From the NCBI GenBank assembly GCA_013398615.1, contig VZSR01002420.1:2039624-2103623 (forward strand): a stretch of 64,000 bases of DNA, given 5' to 3'. Position 1 is the stretch's first letter. Each line of letters opens with the position of its first letter. The notes under the pieces were generated by a model. That model did not search any database. It was not told the DNA's origin and saw nothing but the letters and a program-made list of their open reading frames with translations. The stretch is from Brachypodius melanocephalos (taxonomy: Eukaryota > Chordata > Aves > Passeriformes > Pycnonotidae). Positions 47,613 to 60,500 of the stretch are shown in pieces. Made by a program: the position numbers and the translations under genes.

Positions 47613-50229
47613 AAGTCCCTTTTTGCCACAACAAATTAATGTTCACAAGAACCAGTCCTTTTCAGACAAAAGGAACAGCACAGGAACTCAGACAGTCATC
47701 TGTATACAAACATAGCTCCTGCATTATCTTACCACCAAGAGACACCTGTAGCAAGACTCTTATCTTTTCTGACACAAGTCTTCCCTGGAGTCACAAATCA
47801 CATCTATCAGCCCCTGCAAGGATCTCCCCATGGGATCTGGTCCAATCTATTCTCTTAGTAGCTCAAATAATGTGAAAATCACACAGCATTACAACAAAGA
47901 CTTCTTGCATATGGAAGCCAACATTTTGGAGCACAAGGCATCTCCTGCATGACCATATATTTATGAACAGAGCATTTGTGGGTCAACTCAACATTCTACA
48001 TTTGAAATCTCCAAGTTCCAGGTGGATTTTGTAAATTTCTTACCAGATGATTAAAAAAAAATTCCAAACCGAGTATGTAATTTCTGGCAAGATCATATTA
48101 AACATTAAAAACTGAACTCTAATGGAAATTAAAGATATCCCTGAAAATCCTCCCTACAGCAAATATCTGTGTATCTGTCATAATAGTCATAGAATCTAGG
48201 AAGCTTGCAGACAAAGTGCATCACATGTAGACTTGGTTCTATTGTGATCAAGAGGATCTACAAGGATGACAACACTTTGCAGATCTCAATATATTGCAAA
48301 ATATTGCACCTTGACTGTATAACTCTTGGCTTCTTATCTCCATATTTGCCTGCTGCATCCCCACTATCTCTTGTCTTCAAAAGATACAAGGAGATTGGAA
48401 AGGATCAGCAAAGCTCTGGAAAATCTCTGGAGCTAGGAGACTGGGTAAGGCAGACCAATATTCTTATAGCAGATTATTTATGTAAGTTTGGCTGCTTTGG
48501 AGCATGCTTTGTACACAAACAAAACAAGAACAGCAGCGACTTAAGGTCTGAGTAGTTTTATACTCACACAGTGTTCAGGAAAAGCTAGAACTTAAAGGCT
48601 GATCTCCTACAAAGGTAAGTAGGCCATGGAGTGTCCCCCTTGGAGTTCACAGGCCTATTGGTTAAGCTGGATGTAGCTGGTAGAGAAAAGAACCAATTAA
48701 AGCTGCCTTTCATTCCAGTTAACTCAAACCATGGGTTTGGCTCAGCAAAAAAACTCTCTGACTGGTATTGTGGAAAACTGCAGCAACAGGGGAAAAATTT
48801 GGAACAGATGTTCTCAAGTGTTTCTGATGCATCCAACCTTTTCTCCCGTAAAAATGGTGAGCACATCCCTTACACACAGGGGAAACAAGCATATATGTGT
48901 ATGAATGATTATATGTAGCTTGAAGGAGAAAAGGAATCCTAATTGCTTTCAAAAGCCACAAATGATTCTAAGTTTCTTTATAAACACATGTGACTGGATG
49001 TCTTCACAAAGCCAAAGTTCAGTTGTGCATCCTTGAGCTAATTTACTGTCTTGTAAAACTTGAGATCAAAAACTATTTAAAACTATATAAGCAGAAGACT
49101 AGGAAGAATAGTAAGAGTTATAGCTCATGATAAAGGATATAGTAATGCATCAAATGGAAGAGTCCAGCCTTTATTTATTTCCAAAGAGCCTGGAAGCAAT
49201 TATTAAAGCTGAAGGGCTGTGGGTTTAATGAATGTGGAACATTATTACATGTCAAATAGATCCTAGTCCATGATTTAAAGGATATAAATTAAATCAATCA
49301 TTTGGTTAGAATTGCTTTAAGCAAAAACCTACGTAGGAAATATCTGAAAAAAGCAAATGTAGAATCTGGAAATTTAAAAAAAAAGAAAGAGAAAGAAAAA
49401 AAGAAAAAAAAAGTATTTGCTCTGTGAAACATGTCTTACTAACAAGCAAATAAAACAGTAGAGGTCTGGAGAAGCTCCCAGCAGTGAGTTACATCATTTA
49501 CTGCAATGCTTGACTAAATTTCAAATAGACTTGGAGTGCGGAACGTTCTCTGTATAAAACCAGCAGGCCAATTGTGGGCTCCAAATAAAAGGAAAGGATT
49601 CATCATCGACCATCCCTTCTGCAGCTTTCTTTTCATTACAACAAAAGGCTGTTTCAATTAGAGCTGTGCAGATTCTCTGTACTGAGTCTGGTTCAAAGTG
49701 TTCTTATGCAATGCCAGCATCTCCAGGGATCAGCCTCCCTGCAGGCCAAGCTGTCCCAGTGCTGGGACTGGGATTTGTTTGGGTCAAGCTCTGCTTGCCA
49801 TCTCTCCCCTCAGCTCTCTGCAGAGTGCTGGTTCTCAGACCCAACCTCTTCCCAGCAATGTCAACTCTGCTGTCTCCCACCCTTTGGACTGGATCTCGAG
49901 GCTACTGCAGGGCACCAGGGAAGCATCCCCTTGGCAGCTGTCCCCACCCCTGTCCCAATGGGGCCCTGCAGCTCCACTGCCCATGTTTGGGTCTGCAGTT
50001 AACCACACACTCGTCTTCTACCTTCTACTTTTCCAGCCACAATAATGCCAGAGATTTGCATGCAATTACCACCCCCCAGGTGATTCCTAATAGAAGAGTT
50101 AAAGGGATTCTGACAGGTTCCCCCCTAGAGACACAGGGACTCACATGTACCTGGCCTGTTTAGGAAAGCACACACAATACTCAAAGCTTTGTGCACCTAA
50201 TGATATCTCCTCCAGCACTGAAAAACTCA
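47613..50229. other. unique noncoding DNA
   Basis: No gene is recognised. A GAAA-type purine simple repeat lies at 49375-49413. Positions of about 49666-50163 are GC-richer, and all three plus-strand frames stay open together for about 300 bp (49706-50002), which reflects composition and not a single protein. Confidence 0.5.
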
Positions 50230-50475
50230 GGCATGCAATGGATTGCAAGGCATCTGCGAGCTGGAAGCAAATCCGTACAGATTTGAAGCTATGACACTAT
50301 GCATCGTTAATAATCATCCTCGTTTTTGGAATTAATTCAATACGCCTGTCTCAGCCTACGAGCTAAAACATGACACCAAAAATATACTGCATTTCCTAAC
50401 AGCTAGAAAGTACAAAATACTTTCAACGAATTGATTTCATTTCGGAATTTCGTTCACAATTAAGTACAGTACTCT
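50230..50475. promoter_or_regulatory. CpG-retaining AT-rich segment, candidate regulatory element
   Basis: About nine CpGs (in tctgcgagc, atccgtac, catcgtt, cctcgt, atacgcc, ctacgag, caacgaa, ttcgga, tttcgtt) fall in about 245 bp of otherwise AT-rich sequence, with homeodomain-type taataatc and gaattaattcaa strings. CpG is usually lost from unconstrained methylated DNA, so its survival here fits a conserved or unmethylated noncoding element. There is no open frame of note. Conservation cannot be tested from one sequence. Confidence 0.3.
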
Positions 50476-53400
50476 ATAGCTGAGTGGTAAAAAATAAATA
50501 GGACCCAGCTTAGAAGTGCAAATGCCTGTAAATGGCTAAGTATGCAGAGAACAACAACAGAGTAATTGTGTTCATTACTATTTAAATTAAATAAACACAG
50601 CTGAAGGGAACACAACTACACAACTATTGAGTAGGCTCTGACCATGCCTGTTCAATACTGTGAATAACGGGAGCATCTCCAGACAGAAATTCCAAAAAAC
50701 CTGAACTCTTTTGCCCTAAGTATGATGGTCTGTAAATATAACAGTGTGAAGTATTAGGACATGCCTATTAGATTATGTCAGACCCCAACAGCTGATGCTG
50801 ACTGGCTGCAAGAGCTAACATTGTTTATATTTTTGTATATAATATCCTTTCCACCAAACCCAAACTTTCTTCACTTTCTATTGTTAATAAGCTAAAGTAT
50901 TTAGCAAGCTTTTGGCCAGCACCAAACCCCAAACCAGTGCATTCAAAAGTACATTCTGTTGTATAACACTACTATTTCCTTTTTTTTTCCACTTATTTTG
51001 GGATCTCATAGCACAGTCAGTTTAAGCTACGTTTTTCAGTCTTAAAACTTCCTCTGACCTTTGCCTGAGAACGTCCAACGTTATTTTCAATAAACATTTG
51101 AAATCGTCAATAAAGGATACACAAAAGTCCCTCTTTTGGCAAGTGAATGATGTGCCCAAAAAACTTTGCCCAGCCACATCCATTCCACAGAAAAAATACT
51201 GGTGATATCTCAAAAGAAAATGATGGCCTGTGGGAAGGAGTTTGACTCACACCACTTCTGGGGCAGCAGCTGCAGTATGCTGCACTCAAGAATGCCAAGA
51301 AAATTTTCCTTTTTTTTTCAATTCTAAAATAAAAAGTAGCTCTAAGAGAATTTCTAAAAGCAATTTTCACTGCCTAGTGGGTTAAACCAGACACTGGGTA
51401 GTTACCTATATGTCATTATATCAAAATGCTATGATCCTTTCTAATTAGAGGAGCATGCATGAATTTTCTCTGCAACATGTTTGTTTCATAAGGAGAGTAG
51501 GACTGTGCAGAGTGGCCTTATGATATAGCAAGGACAATTCTGAATTTGGCATTTCTGAACTTTTGAGGCCTTGGTTTGCAAACCAAGTAGTAATAAAAAA
51601 AATATCCCACACTGCTGCTAATCTGCAGTTTATAGTAAAATTGTAGTAACATCTGTGCTATTCCATTAGTGCAAAGGAAAGCATGACTATTAGTTGTACC
51701 TTGTGCCTCACACAATTAAAGACCTGGGTTGGTATTTATATGACCTCATGACTGAACTCATGTAGCATTATCCTGATGTGGATGCTGTTTTCCCCAAAAA
51801 TGGGTCTTACTACTTAAAACAACAGATGGCAATGCCCAATGGTTGGCAGTGTGGGGCATCTTTTGTTAACAGTGTTTGACATGGGAAATATCCACGAATA
51901 AGATTACCACAGTTCTTCTGTCAATCTGCTTTAGATGCAGAAACACATCAGTTTATCCTTCTTGCTTGTTTAGCTTTGGTTTCACCAGGCTCAATGGGAG
52001 CTGTGGTGCTTGTTCTGTGTGTATCAGCTGGAAGTGCCATATACACCATGGATGAAATGGGAAACTAGCCCAAAACTCTTCCCTCAGCAAACCATCCTGT
52101 TTACCTAAGTACTTCATTCCAGGCAGAACCAGGAGGTTGCAAACAAAAGGGGCCCCATTGCAGGGCACATGCAAAGACACAGGAAACACGTGATTGTTAA
52201 AAAAAAGAGTCTCTATAATGAAAAAGGAGCGATGCCTTTACAAACCCTAACATACAGAAGCTTTTACACATAACACTTATTGACAACACACAGAAATCTA
52301 TTCCCATTGTAGCTAAATGCTGCAGAAAAGCTATTAAATAGATGCATAGAGCATTAGAGAAAAACAGTGACTACAGCATGAAGGGATATTATTTATGTCA
52401 GAGTTTTGCAATGGAAAAATATTCTGAAGAAAGAGAGCTGAACTGAAAGAAAAAATGAAGAGTTTAGAATGACACAAACATGCTTGATCCCAACTCTTCT
52501 CGATTACATCCAAAATTGAAAAAGAACCACAATTCATACTTGCCCCAAACTAAAGATAACTGGAGTGTGAAAGATAAATGCAAGTATCCCATTCCCCCCA
52601 TTCATCTCTGGAAAATGACCAAGTCTTTCCCTTTAAAGAAGTAAAGGCATTTCAGGACGAGACAGTCTTTCTTACACCACAGTCCTAATCGAAAGAACAT
52701 GGCATGACCTGAAGCAAAATGTTAATTAAAACCATTCTGCATTTCTTTTCCAAGCAAAGTCCTTTTGTCTGACTTTTATAGATTAATTTGACATACTCCC
52801 TTCCCTTGCCTGGAAAGTTCTGGGTTTTTTTGTTTATTCTGTACAAAGCATGAAATTATTGTCCTTAATACTTTGTTCTTTCCAACTGCATGAAATTTAG
52901 CAACATTTTCAAACATATTTGTATGATGATGAAGGCCAGAGCTGACATATGAAAAACACATGAGGGTGTCCATTTACATGGAGCAAATCCATACTCAATA
53001 TACACAAAAAACAGCACTTACGCAGCTAAATAATTTTTTTTTTCCCCTCAAAGCACTAAATTACAAATTAACACAACACACCTCCATGTTTCTGATGGAA
53101 AATCAGTTGCAGAAACAGGACTGTTATAAACCCCTCCATGCTCCCTTTCCTCTCCTTTCCAATTAAAAATAGTGAGTTTCTCACCCCAGCTGGCGACACC
53201 ACTGAAAATCAAATTCCTTCTAATCCTGTATTCTAAATTCTCAGGTTCTAGCAGGACTGACATTGTTTTGAGCACTGAACATTATCCCTTTACTCTCTGC
53301 CATGCAGAAAGCTCTCCTGTGTCTAATTTTAGGTACACTTTTAAACACAAGAGTAAAATCAACCAAGTTGGATAAAGTGCAAAGAGTTGGTTTTTTCCCC

Positions 53401-56400
53401 TGGAGGCCAACAACACGGTGGGACTTGGGTAGACCACTTCATACTCAGTAAAACTTCTATTTTCTTTTAATACGCTGCCCACCAAAACAAGCACAGGCAG
53501 AAAAGACCAAGACATTGAAGAATTAAACCCAGATTTTCAGAAACACATCAAAAACAATAAAAAAATCACCCAAATTATAAATATGAATTACACACCACGG
53601 AGAAAAATCAGATAGCTGAAGAAAGAGGTTGCACCTTGCTGCTTCTGTTCTTGCAGTAAGGGAGGGAAGGGAAATTAAATGCCTTTTTCATGGTGCATCC
53701 TGAGCCCAGGTGACACCAGCTACCTCCCAAGCAGTGCCTGCAGCCGAGGAGCATCAGGAAGAATCTGACTATAAATCAAATGGTTCCCAGCAGGGAAAAG
53801 TAAAAAGGAGCTGAGGAGACATTAGGAAATTGCCATCTAGGAAAACCTTTGCTTGGAGAGTTTAATGTTTGCCACATGGATTCTCTTTGAAATACTTGTT
53901 TATACTTCAATAGCCTTTAAACTGAAAGCTGTAAAATACTTATTGTGCTTACTCTGCTGGCCTGGAAATTGCACTAGCTTGCATATTTTGAATAAAATTA
54001 CATGGACTGTTATCTCTGAGGAATTAATTTTTCAGACATAATCTAAATAAGTGAAAGTGGAGAAAATAACTAAACTACTTGTGAATGTTTTTTTCCACCA
54101 GTCACCATGAATTCTGGTTCATCTGTAGTTCACAGCCAAAAGCAATCCAGGGTAAAACATTTTCTGGGGTATCTCCTGTTTCAAATTTCAGCTAAGAAAA
54201 ATAAATGGAAATTTAATTGAACACATGCCTTATAATTTCTCCCTTCGTAACAATCTGAAAATCAATCATAACAATTCCACTTCAAATAGCATTCTGAATT
54301 GCAGGTATGTAAGCAAATAGCTGACATCTAAATTAAAATTAGAAACAATTTTAAGTTTACACTTTTTTTTTTATCTTTTCAGATGCAATAATTACCAAGA
54401 CCTAAATAGAATTCCTTATCATATCTACGTTCAGGTAAATATGCCATGTATGTTTTAATTAAGAGTTACCACTGATCTGGTTAAATTCTGATTTATCCTG
54501 GGCAAAATTTTTGGGGACAACTAATAAACAGGACACCTGTTGTAGTTGTGAAATGTTTCACAGAACCTGTGATAAGTCTACTTGATTTTTGGCCAGAGTG
54601 ATGGTAACTATTGGGAAAGCATATTTTATATCAGTGATTTAATTTGGGGTGACCAAAAATAGTGAATAAAGCTTTATTGATTATAGGACCACTAGCAATC
54701 TGCTTTTGGCTGAACTTCCTTTGTGTTTTGCTGGGTTAACTACTGCAACTTCTCTGTGCCATCACTGACAATATGTGGCACCAGGTCAGTTCTTTACCTG
54801 GCTCCTGCCTTTTTCTTTGCAAGGACAGAGGGAGCTGGAGGAACAACCTATTCTTGTTCTGCAGTTGATCTCTTTCTCCCTACTACCACATTGCCAAAAA
54901 GCAAAAACATAACAAAAAAAATTATAAATATAAAAATAATTCTAAGTGAGATACAAAAGTTACAAAAAGAGAGATTAAATATAAATTATTTCCCAATCTA
55001 TTAGTATTGCCATCAAACTACAAGTCTTTTTACAAAAAAAATTGGCAAACTGTGCTATTTTTCCTATGCTACTTTATTGCAGCTAATTACATCTTAACAA
55101 TACACAGATTTTTTTCTGAGTCAGTGAAATAGCTGGAAAAACACTTTCATTTTCAGAGAGAAAACTTATCTTATAAAACTAAAGAGTTAATGTATATTTT
55201 GAGGGCATGACTTGTAAGATAGTATGAGGGTGATTTCTATGCTACACAGAAGGTTATATAGGGGAATAAATAGACAATCCAACCAGTTGCACTCAGCAAA
55301 TGTAAGTGCAACAGTAAGGTGCCAGGCAGCACAGGAAGGCACTCAGGGGTCAGCCAACAGGTCCCTGGAAGCCCTTTCATTCTTGTTAAATATCTCAGCT
55401 GAGCTCTGTCTGCAGCTTGGGAAGCTTTGAAATGGCCTTCTCCCTAAGGCTCCTGAACCTTAATGCTGGGCAAGGACAAAACATGGGCTCTGAAAAAATG
55501 ACATCCTAAGAGTACATGAACGGCAGATCAGGAGTGCACTTCACCCAATAGAACCTCTCAGCCTCCAAGCAGAAGCCATTTAGGGCATTTTCCAAGCTTC
55601 CTGTGGATTTTCTTCTCAGTTACCCAATAGGTATCTCTTCCAACTACCTGTTCAGCTCCCCTTTAAATCCATGCTGTGCAAAGAAAAGGCACACAGTTTT
55701 TGACAATGAATCCCACAGGTCTGCAAGCTGCTTGTTTTATCTAGGCAAGCATTGGTACAAAGCACAGCAGTCTCTTTAAAGTGGGGCTCAGTATAGTACC
55801 TTGTCTCTGGGGCTGGAAGGCCAACAAAGTGACAAGAGCATCTTTACCTTCACCTTGTAAACATCAGTGACTTAATTTGTTCCTTCTTTCAAGCTCTATT
55901 TGACCCCTTTTAATTCTGCTCTTCCATCCTTTTGCTCTATTCTGACACCACACCTTCAAACTCAACAAAAAATTAATCCAGCTCATCCTCTTCATTCTGA
56001 GTCACTTAAAAATTCACTTTCGTATTTAAGCTTTGTTGTTGCTTTTTTCTTTTTCTTTCTTCCAAATCCCACATTTGGATAATTTCTAATCCTGCTGGGT
56101 TTACCTCCAAAAATTTCAGACCTCTAGCTGTGTATCATTGTAAGTAAACCCCGATATCCAAAGTGCCATGAATATCCAGCTTCACTGATGTAACTCCCTC
56201 TCGTCTGCCTTTCTAAACATCAGTGATGTGTGGTCCAGTTCTAATAAAATAGAGCCATAAAGATGCTAGGAATGGAGAACAGATAAACCACAGGAGCCAC
56301 AGGGAGATTTGGATGTCAAACACAAAGAAAACTCCTCTTCAGCCCAGATCCCCTGGGCTCCAGAGTATGGCCAGCACAGATGGAATCTTCAGGGACTTTT

Positions 56401-56985
56401 GCTGCCAAACTCACATAGAGACTACATAGGAAATTTTCAGAGGGGATGGTGATACAGTCAGATTTACACAGATTTCTGACTCCAAGCTCTCCAGCTTCCT
56501 TAACCATCTGAAAAAGGTGGCTGTAAGATTCTTTTTTTTTAACCATTGCATAGACTCTCTTTTGCCTTGAATTTATTCATTGTCTACTGAAACTTTCCCC
56601 AGAAAATTAGCCTAAGACTGATGATAGCCAGGGAGAAATCAGGTCCACAGTTTTCAAATTATACATTAGCATAGAAGAGGTCTCATAAAGGAATGTATTA
56701 CATAACTTCAATGACAGCCACCTTTACCAGCTTCACCTAAACCAAATTTTAACAGTAAAGTATTTTATCTTGTTTTCTTAGTGAAGGAATACCTACTTTG
56801 TGCTGTGTGACATTCTACAAATGATTCATGCAAGGACTTCCAGATTAAATTGCAAGCCAAGGTTTCAGTGCAAATCTTTTGTGATCTCCTCTTGTTAAAA
56901 AGTTTCTGAATTAAAATAAAATCAGCAAGTTTGTTGTAAGTGTATTTTTAACTGAGTCTCATTGGTTGCACTGAGTTACTGCGAG
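50476..56985. other. unique AT-rich noncoding DNA
   Basis: No gene or named repeat is seen in 6.5 kb. The frames are short (up to 93 codons at 54723-55004) and unrecognised. T runs occur near 53035-53043 and 54364-54372. Confidence 0.55.
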
Positions 56986-57566
56986 CCCATAGACTCAACA
57001 GAGTGGTTTGGGTTGGAAGGGACCTTTGAAGGTTGTGTAGTACAAACCCCTGCAGTGAGTGGGGATATCTTCAACCAGATAGGGTTGTTCAGAACCCCAT
57101 CCAGCTTGACCTTGAATATTTCCAAGGATGGAGCACCTGCCACCCCTCTAGGCAACGTGTGCCAATTTTTCATCACATTCATTGTGAAATTTTTTTTACT
57201 TATATCTAGTCTAAATCTTTCTTTTAAAGCAATTTCCCCTTAGTCCTGCTGCAACAGGCCCTACTAAACAGCTCTCCCCATCTTTCTTATAAGGCCCATT
57301 TTAGTACTGAAAGGCACTACAAGGTCTCTCTGAAGCCTTCCCATTTCTCTGAGCCTGTCTTCACAGGGAATTTGCTGAGATTGCACTCAATCCCTCTGAC
57401 TCTGTCATTAATGAAGACATGAAATAGCACTGGTTCCATTATGGACCCCTGAGAGACAGCCCTTGTCACTGATGTCCCTGATCAGGGCTGTGAGCAGTTG
57501 TCCCTCTGGATGCAACAATCCAACCAATTCCTCATTCACCTAAGAGTCCTTCTGTCAATCCTTAAA
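56986..57566 (-). mobile_element. CR1 LINE with internal deletion (minus)
   Basis: From the left (the CR1 3' end) it reads gtggtttgggttggaaggga, ttgaccttgaatatttccaa, ggatggagcacctgccaccc and actgaaaggcactacaaggt, all of the CR1 3' region. At about 57366 it jumps from cctgtcttcacaggg straight to aatttgctgagattgcactc, then ccattatggacccctgagag and tgcaacaatccaaccaattc, which are blocks of the reverse-transcriptase core. In intact CR1 these two parts are separated by several hundred bases. The missing piece includes the catalytic FADD codons. A further loss of roughly 20 bp is seen near 57340. Confidence 0.92.
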
Positions 57567-60500
57567 GTATCATGCTTCAGTAGTATCTGGTTTCTTCTAA
57601 CTCTCAAAGGGAATCCTGAACTCAAGAAATTTTAGACATTAAGAGAAGGATTAGAGATCCTTTGGGGTTTTTTTTTGGTTTTTTTTTTCCCTCCCTTAGC
57701 AAAAGATTCAAGCAAGGGGTGTGAAGCAATTCTCTTGGACACTGAGTATAATTATAACTAATCATTTCCTTCTTTCTCCTTGGAGCAACATACATTGACT
57801 CCTCTTCATTTCAAGGTAGTTGGCTGACACAATTGAAATTTAATTACTCTTTCTGTCTGATAAACTCCACTCTGTGAGCAAATATGTCTCATTTTCAAGT
57901 TTGGCTAGACAGAAGCAGTGTAATAAAGACCTTTCCACCCCTGCTGCAGCCTTTTGAAACCTTTCCTGGATGAAAAAACAGCCTTCTCAACCATAAACTT
58001 TATCATAACAGTCCTATTAAATAAAAAAAAAAAAAAAAAACAACCTAATCCCTAAGAAAACTCTAAACTAATAAACTGACTGCCAATTACAATGAATTCT
58101 CCTGTCAGAATTGCTTGATGTGCAACCAGAGCAGGTTACAGCAATGTTGATGGTGTCTTTCAAATTAAGGTTTACTAGGCAAGGAGGAGAATTGTCATAG
58201 CCATCCTAAATACCATTCTTGGTTTTCCCCCACGAAGTAAAAATTGGTGGTAATCATCTAATTTGTATAATCACTGGGTACAAATATCCAGGCAGGAAAT
58301 TCTGACAGGGTTGCTTGTGCTTCACACCTTGGCTTAGCTGCCAAGACTCCCTGCCCAAATTCAAACTGATAGAGCATTGTTAAAGAAGAGAATTATCCTT
58401 TTATTTTTTTAATTCTCAATAACACCTCCAAATGGGAATTTCTCTACTCGAATTCATCTCTGGATAGCTCTTAGCAATGAGCAAAACAGAGTTCTGCAGG
58501 ACTGGAGAAATCACTTCCAAGGCACCTCAAAAATACTCAGCCTGTCTTCCAGAAGAAGGAAGCCAAGCAAAGGCAAGGGGCATCTTTAGGCAGTCCCATT
58601 TTAAAGCTGTTAGGAGGCAATTAAAATAATCTGACCATGGGCTGCCAAAGGACAAGCACAAACAGCTGCAGCTCCCTGGGGAAAACACATCAGAAGCAGC
58701 AGATTTCTCAGACATGAGGCCAAGAGCAGCATTTGACATACACACAGCTCAGTGTGCAAGAGGAAGATGAAAGGAAGCATAAGAAGCAGTTTATACCCTG
58801 TAAAACCAGCAAGCAAGCCACGGTTTTCCTTGAGAGAGTTTTAACTTATGGCCACCAGCAGTGGTCTGTTCCTTGTTCAAACTGAGATAGGTGTCAGGCA
58901 GGTGTTGAGCATGTGCTGTTTGCAATTTCTTTCAGTGAGAGCTAGAAGTGATTAGCAAGTCTCTATTAATACAGATTTTGAGGAAAACCTCCAAAAGTAA
59001 AGAAACAATTGGTGGTAACACAAAAAATACAAAGAAAATTTTGAAGACCCATAAATTACGCCTCCGATACAGTAAAAAGAATAAAATTGACAAAAACATT
59101 TCAAGTAAAATTAGCAATGTAAAATGAAGCAAACACTGCACTTTAATGCCTCTGTTCAGCAGGGGCCCTGTTTTGAGCTGGATGTATTTCAGGCACTCCA
59201 TTTTTTTTCTTAAATGAGTGAATTTCACATTTAACTTCTCTAGGAAATTCTGAACAGGAGTACAGTAGGTTTGGATAAAGGATCAATCTTGTTCAGGCTC
59301 TGTTGCACCAGTGAAGGGTGGACTGCTAGCACTGGCTAGTTCAGCTTTCATGTGTACACGAATCACATTTAGCATAAAAATACCATAATCCTAAATGGAA
59401 CTACCAAAGGAGGAATACACACCGTGGGTGAGGTTGTTACAGTGTCCTTACAAGGACAGATAAACCACTGATATTTAGCTAGAATGCTTTGAATCAAGAC
59501 TGGCTGATGGCGAGAATATTCCCAAACCTTAGAGAGTGACCAATGCTATCCCTGTTGTCAGCTTTCCCTGCAGCTGTCTCCACAATTGTCTTTCCTAGTG
59601 GTAGTGGCAAACCTAAAAGTAAAAATTCCCCTCTGATGCACCACCTGATCTGGATTAGATTTTAATTTTTTCACACAGCAGAAGACTGACATGTATCATG
59701 GGCATGCATACAGAGCACGATGGAAGACAGGAAAGCAAAATGATTGTAAAACATTTTCATGAAAGAAAAATAACCCCAAATACAGTTGATCTTAAAAGAG
59801 GTCTGGAGAGATGTTATTACTGGTCTTGGCTTCAGTTTTATAATCTTACTGTGCTGAAATAAAACATTCATGTCAAGCAGTGTCAAACCATGGACTTAAG
59901 GGGGATTCCAAATATTATAGTGCCTCCATTCTACATGGAAAAGTGGAAAATTAGTATTATCAATCTCCTTTTTAAATAAGTATCTAAAAGCAGCTAAGGC
60001 TCAGATTTGTTAGTGAAAATGGATATATAAAAAGGTATATAGAGGTAAATGGCAGAAAACTTTTCTGATAGATAGACTTGCTTCCAGAGTGTTTAGTTGT
60101 TGGCTGCATCTTGTAAAAAAAGTAGTTTTAAAAGCTATGTACTCTAACTTTTAAGAAAATTACATGACCCACACAAAGTATCTTCATGTTCCTGAACTAT
60201 TTCAGAAATAAAACTTCAGGACACACAAGCAATGTAAATTTTATCTATAATGAAAGATAAGACAACTTCTTTTTTGATAAAGTATATGTTTAGGCTCTTT
60301 TCTGATTTTTCAGTTCCAGAAAAATTTTCTTCTGCTGATAATGGTAAGATACACATTACCAAGAAAAGCAATAAGATTAAACAAAGAAGCAGATACACCA
60401 ATTAAATATTACCACATAGACAAAACAATGAAAGTGCAAAAGAGGTTAATTGCTCCATATAGTTATCTAGCTCATTTCAAATTAAGATATACTTGTATAT

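Noticed and set aside
47423..47875. 150-codon plus-strand frame
   Set aside because: Its first part lies in an old CR1-like element on the opposite strand. The rest has no domain or splice context.
58023..58040. A18 run as a retrogene tail
   Set aside because: The upstream sequence shows no recognised gene; a simple homopolymer explains it.
58932..60401. Hydrophobic minus-strand frames suggesting membrane proteins
   Set aside because: The Phe/Leu/Ile/Lys mix is expected from AT-rich DNA. There is no signal of coding constraint and no recognised family.
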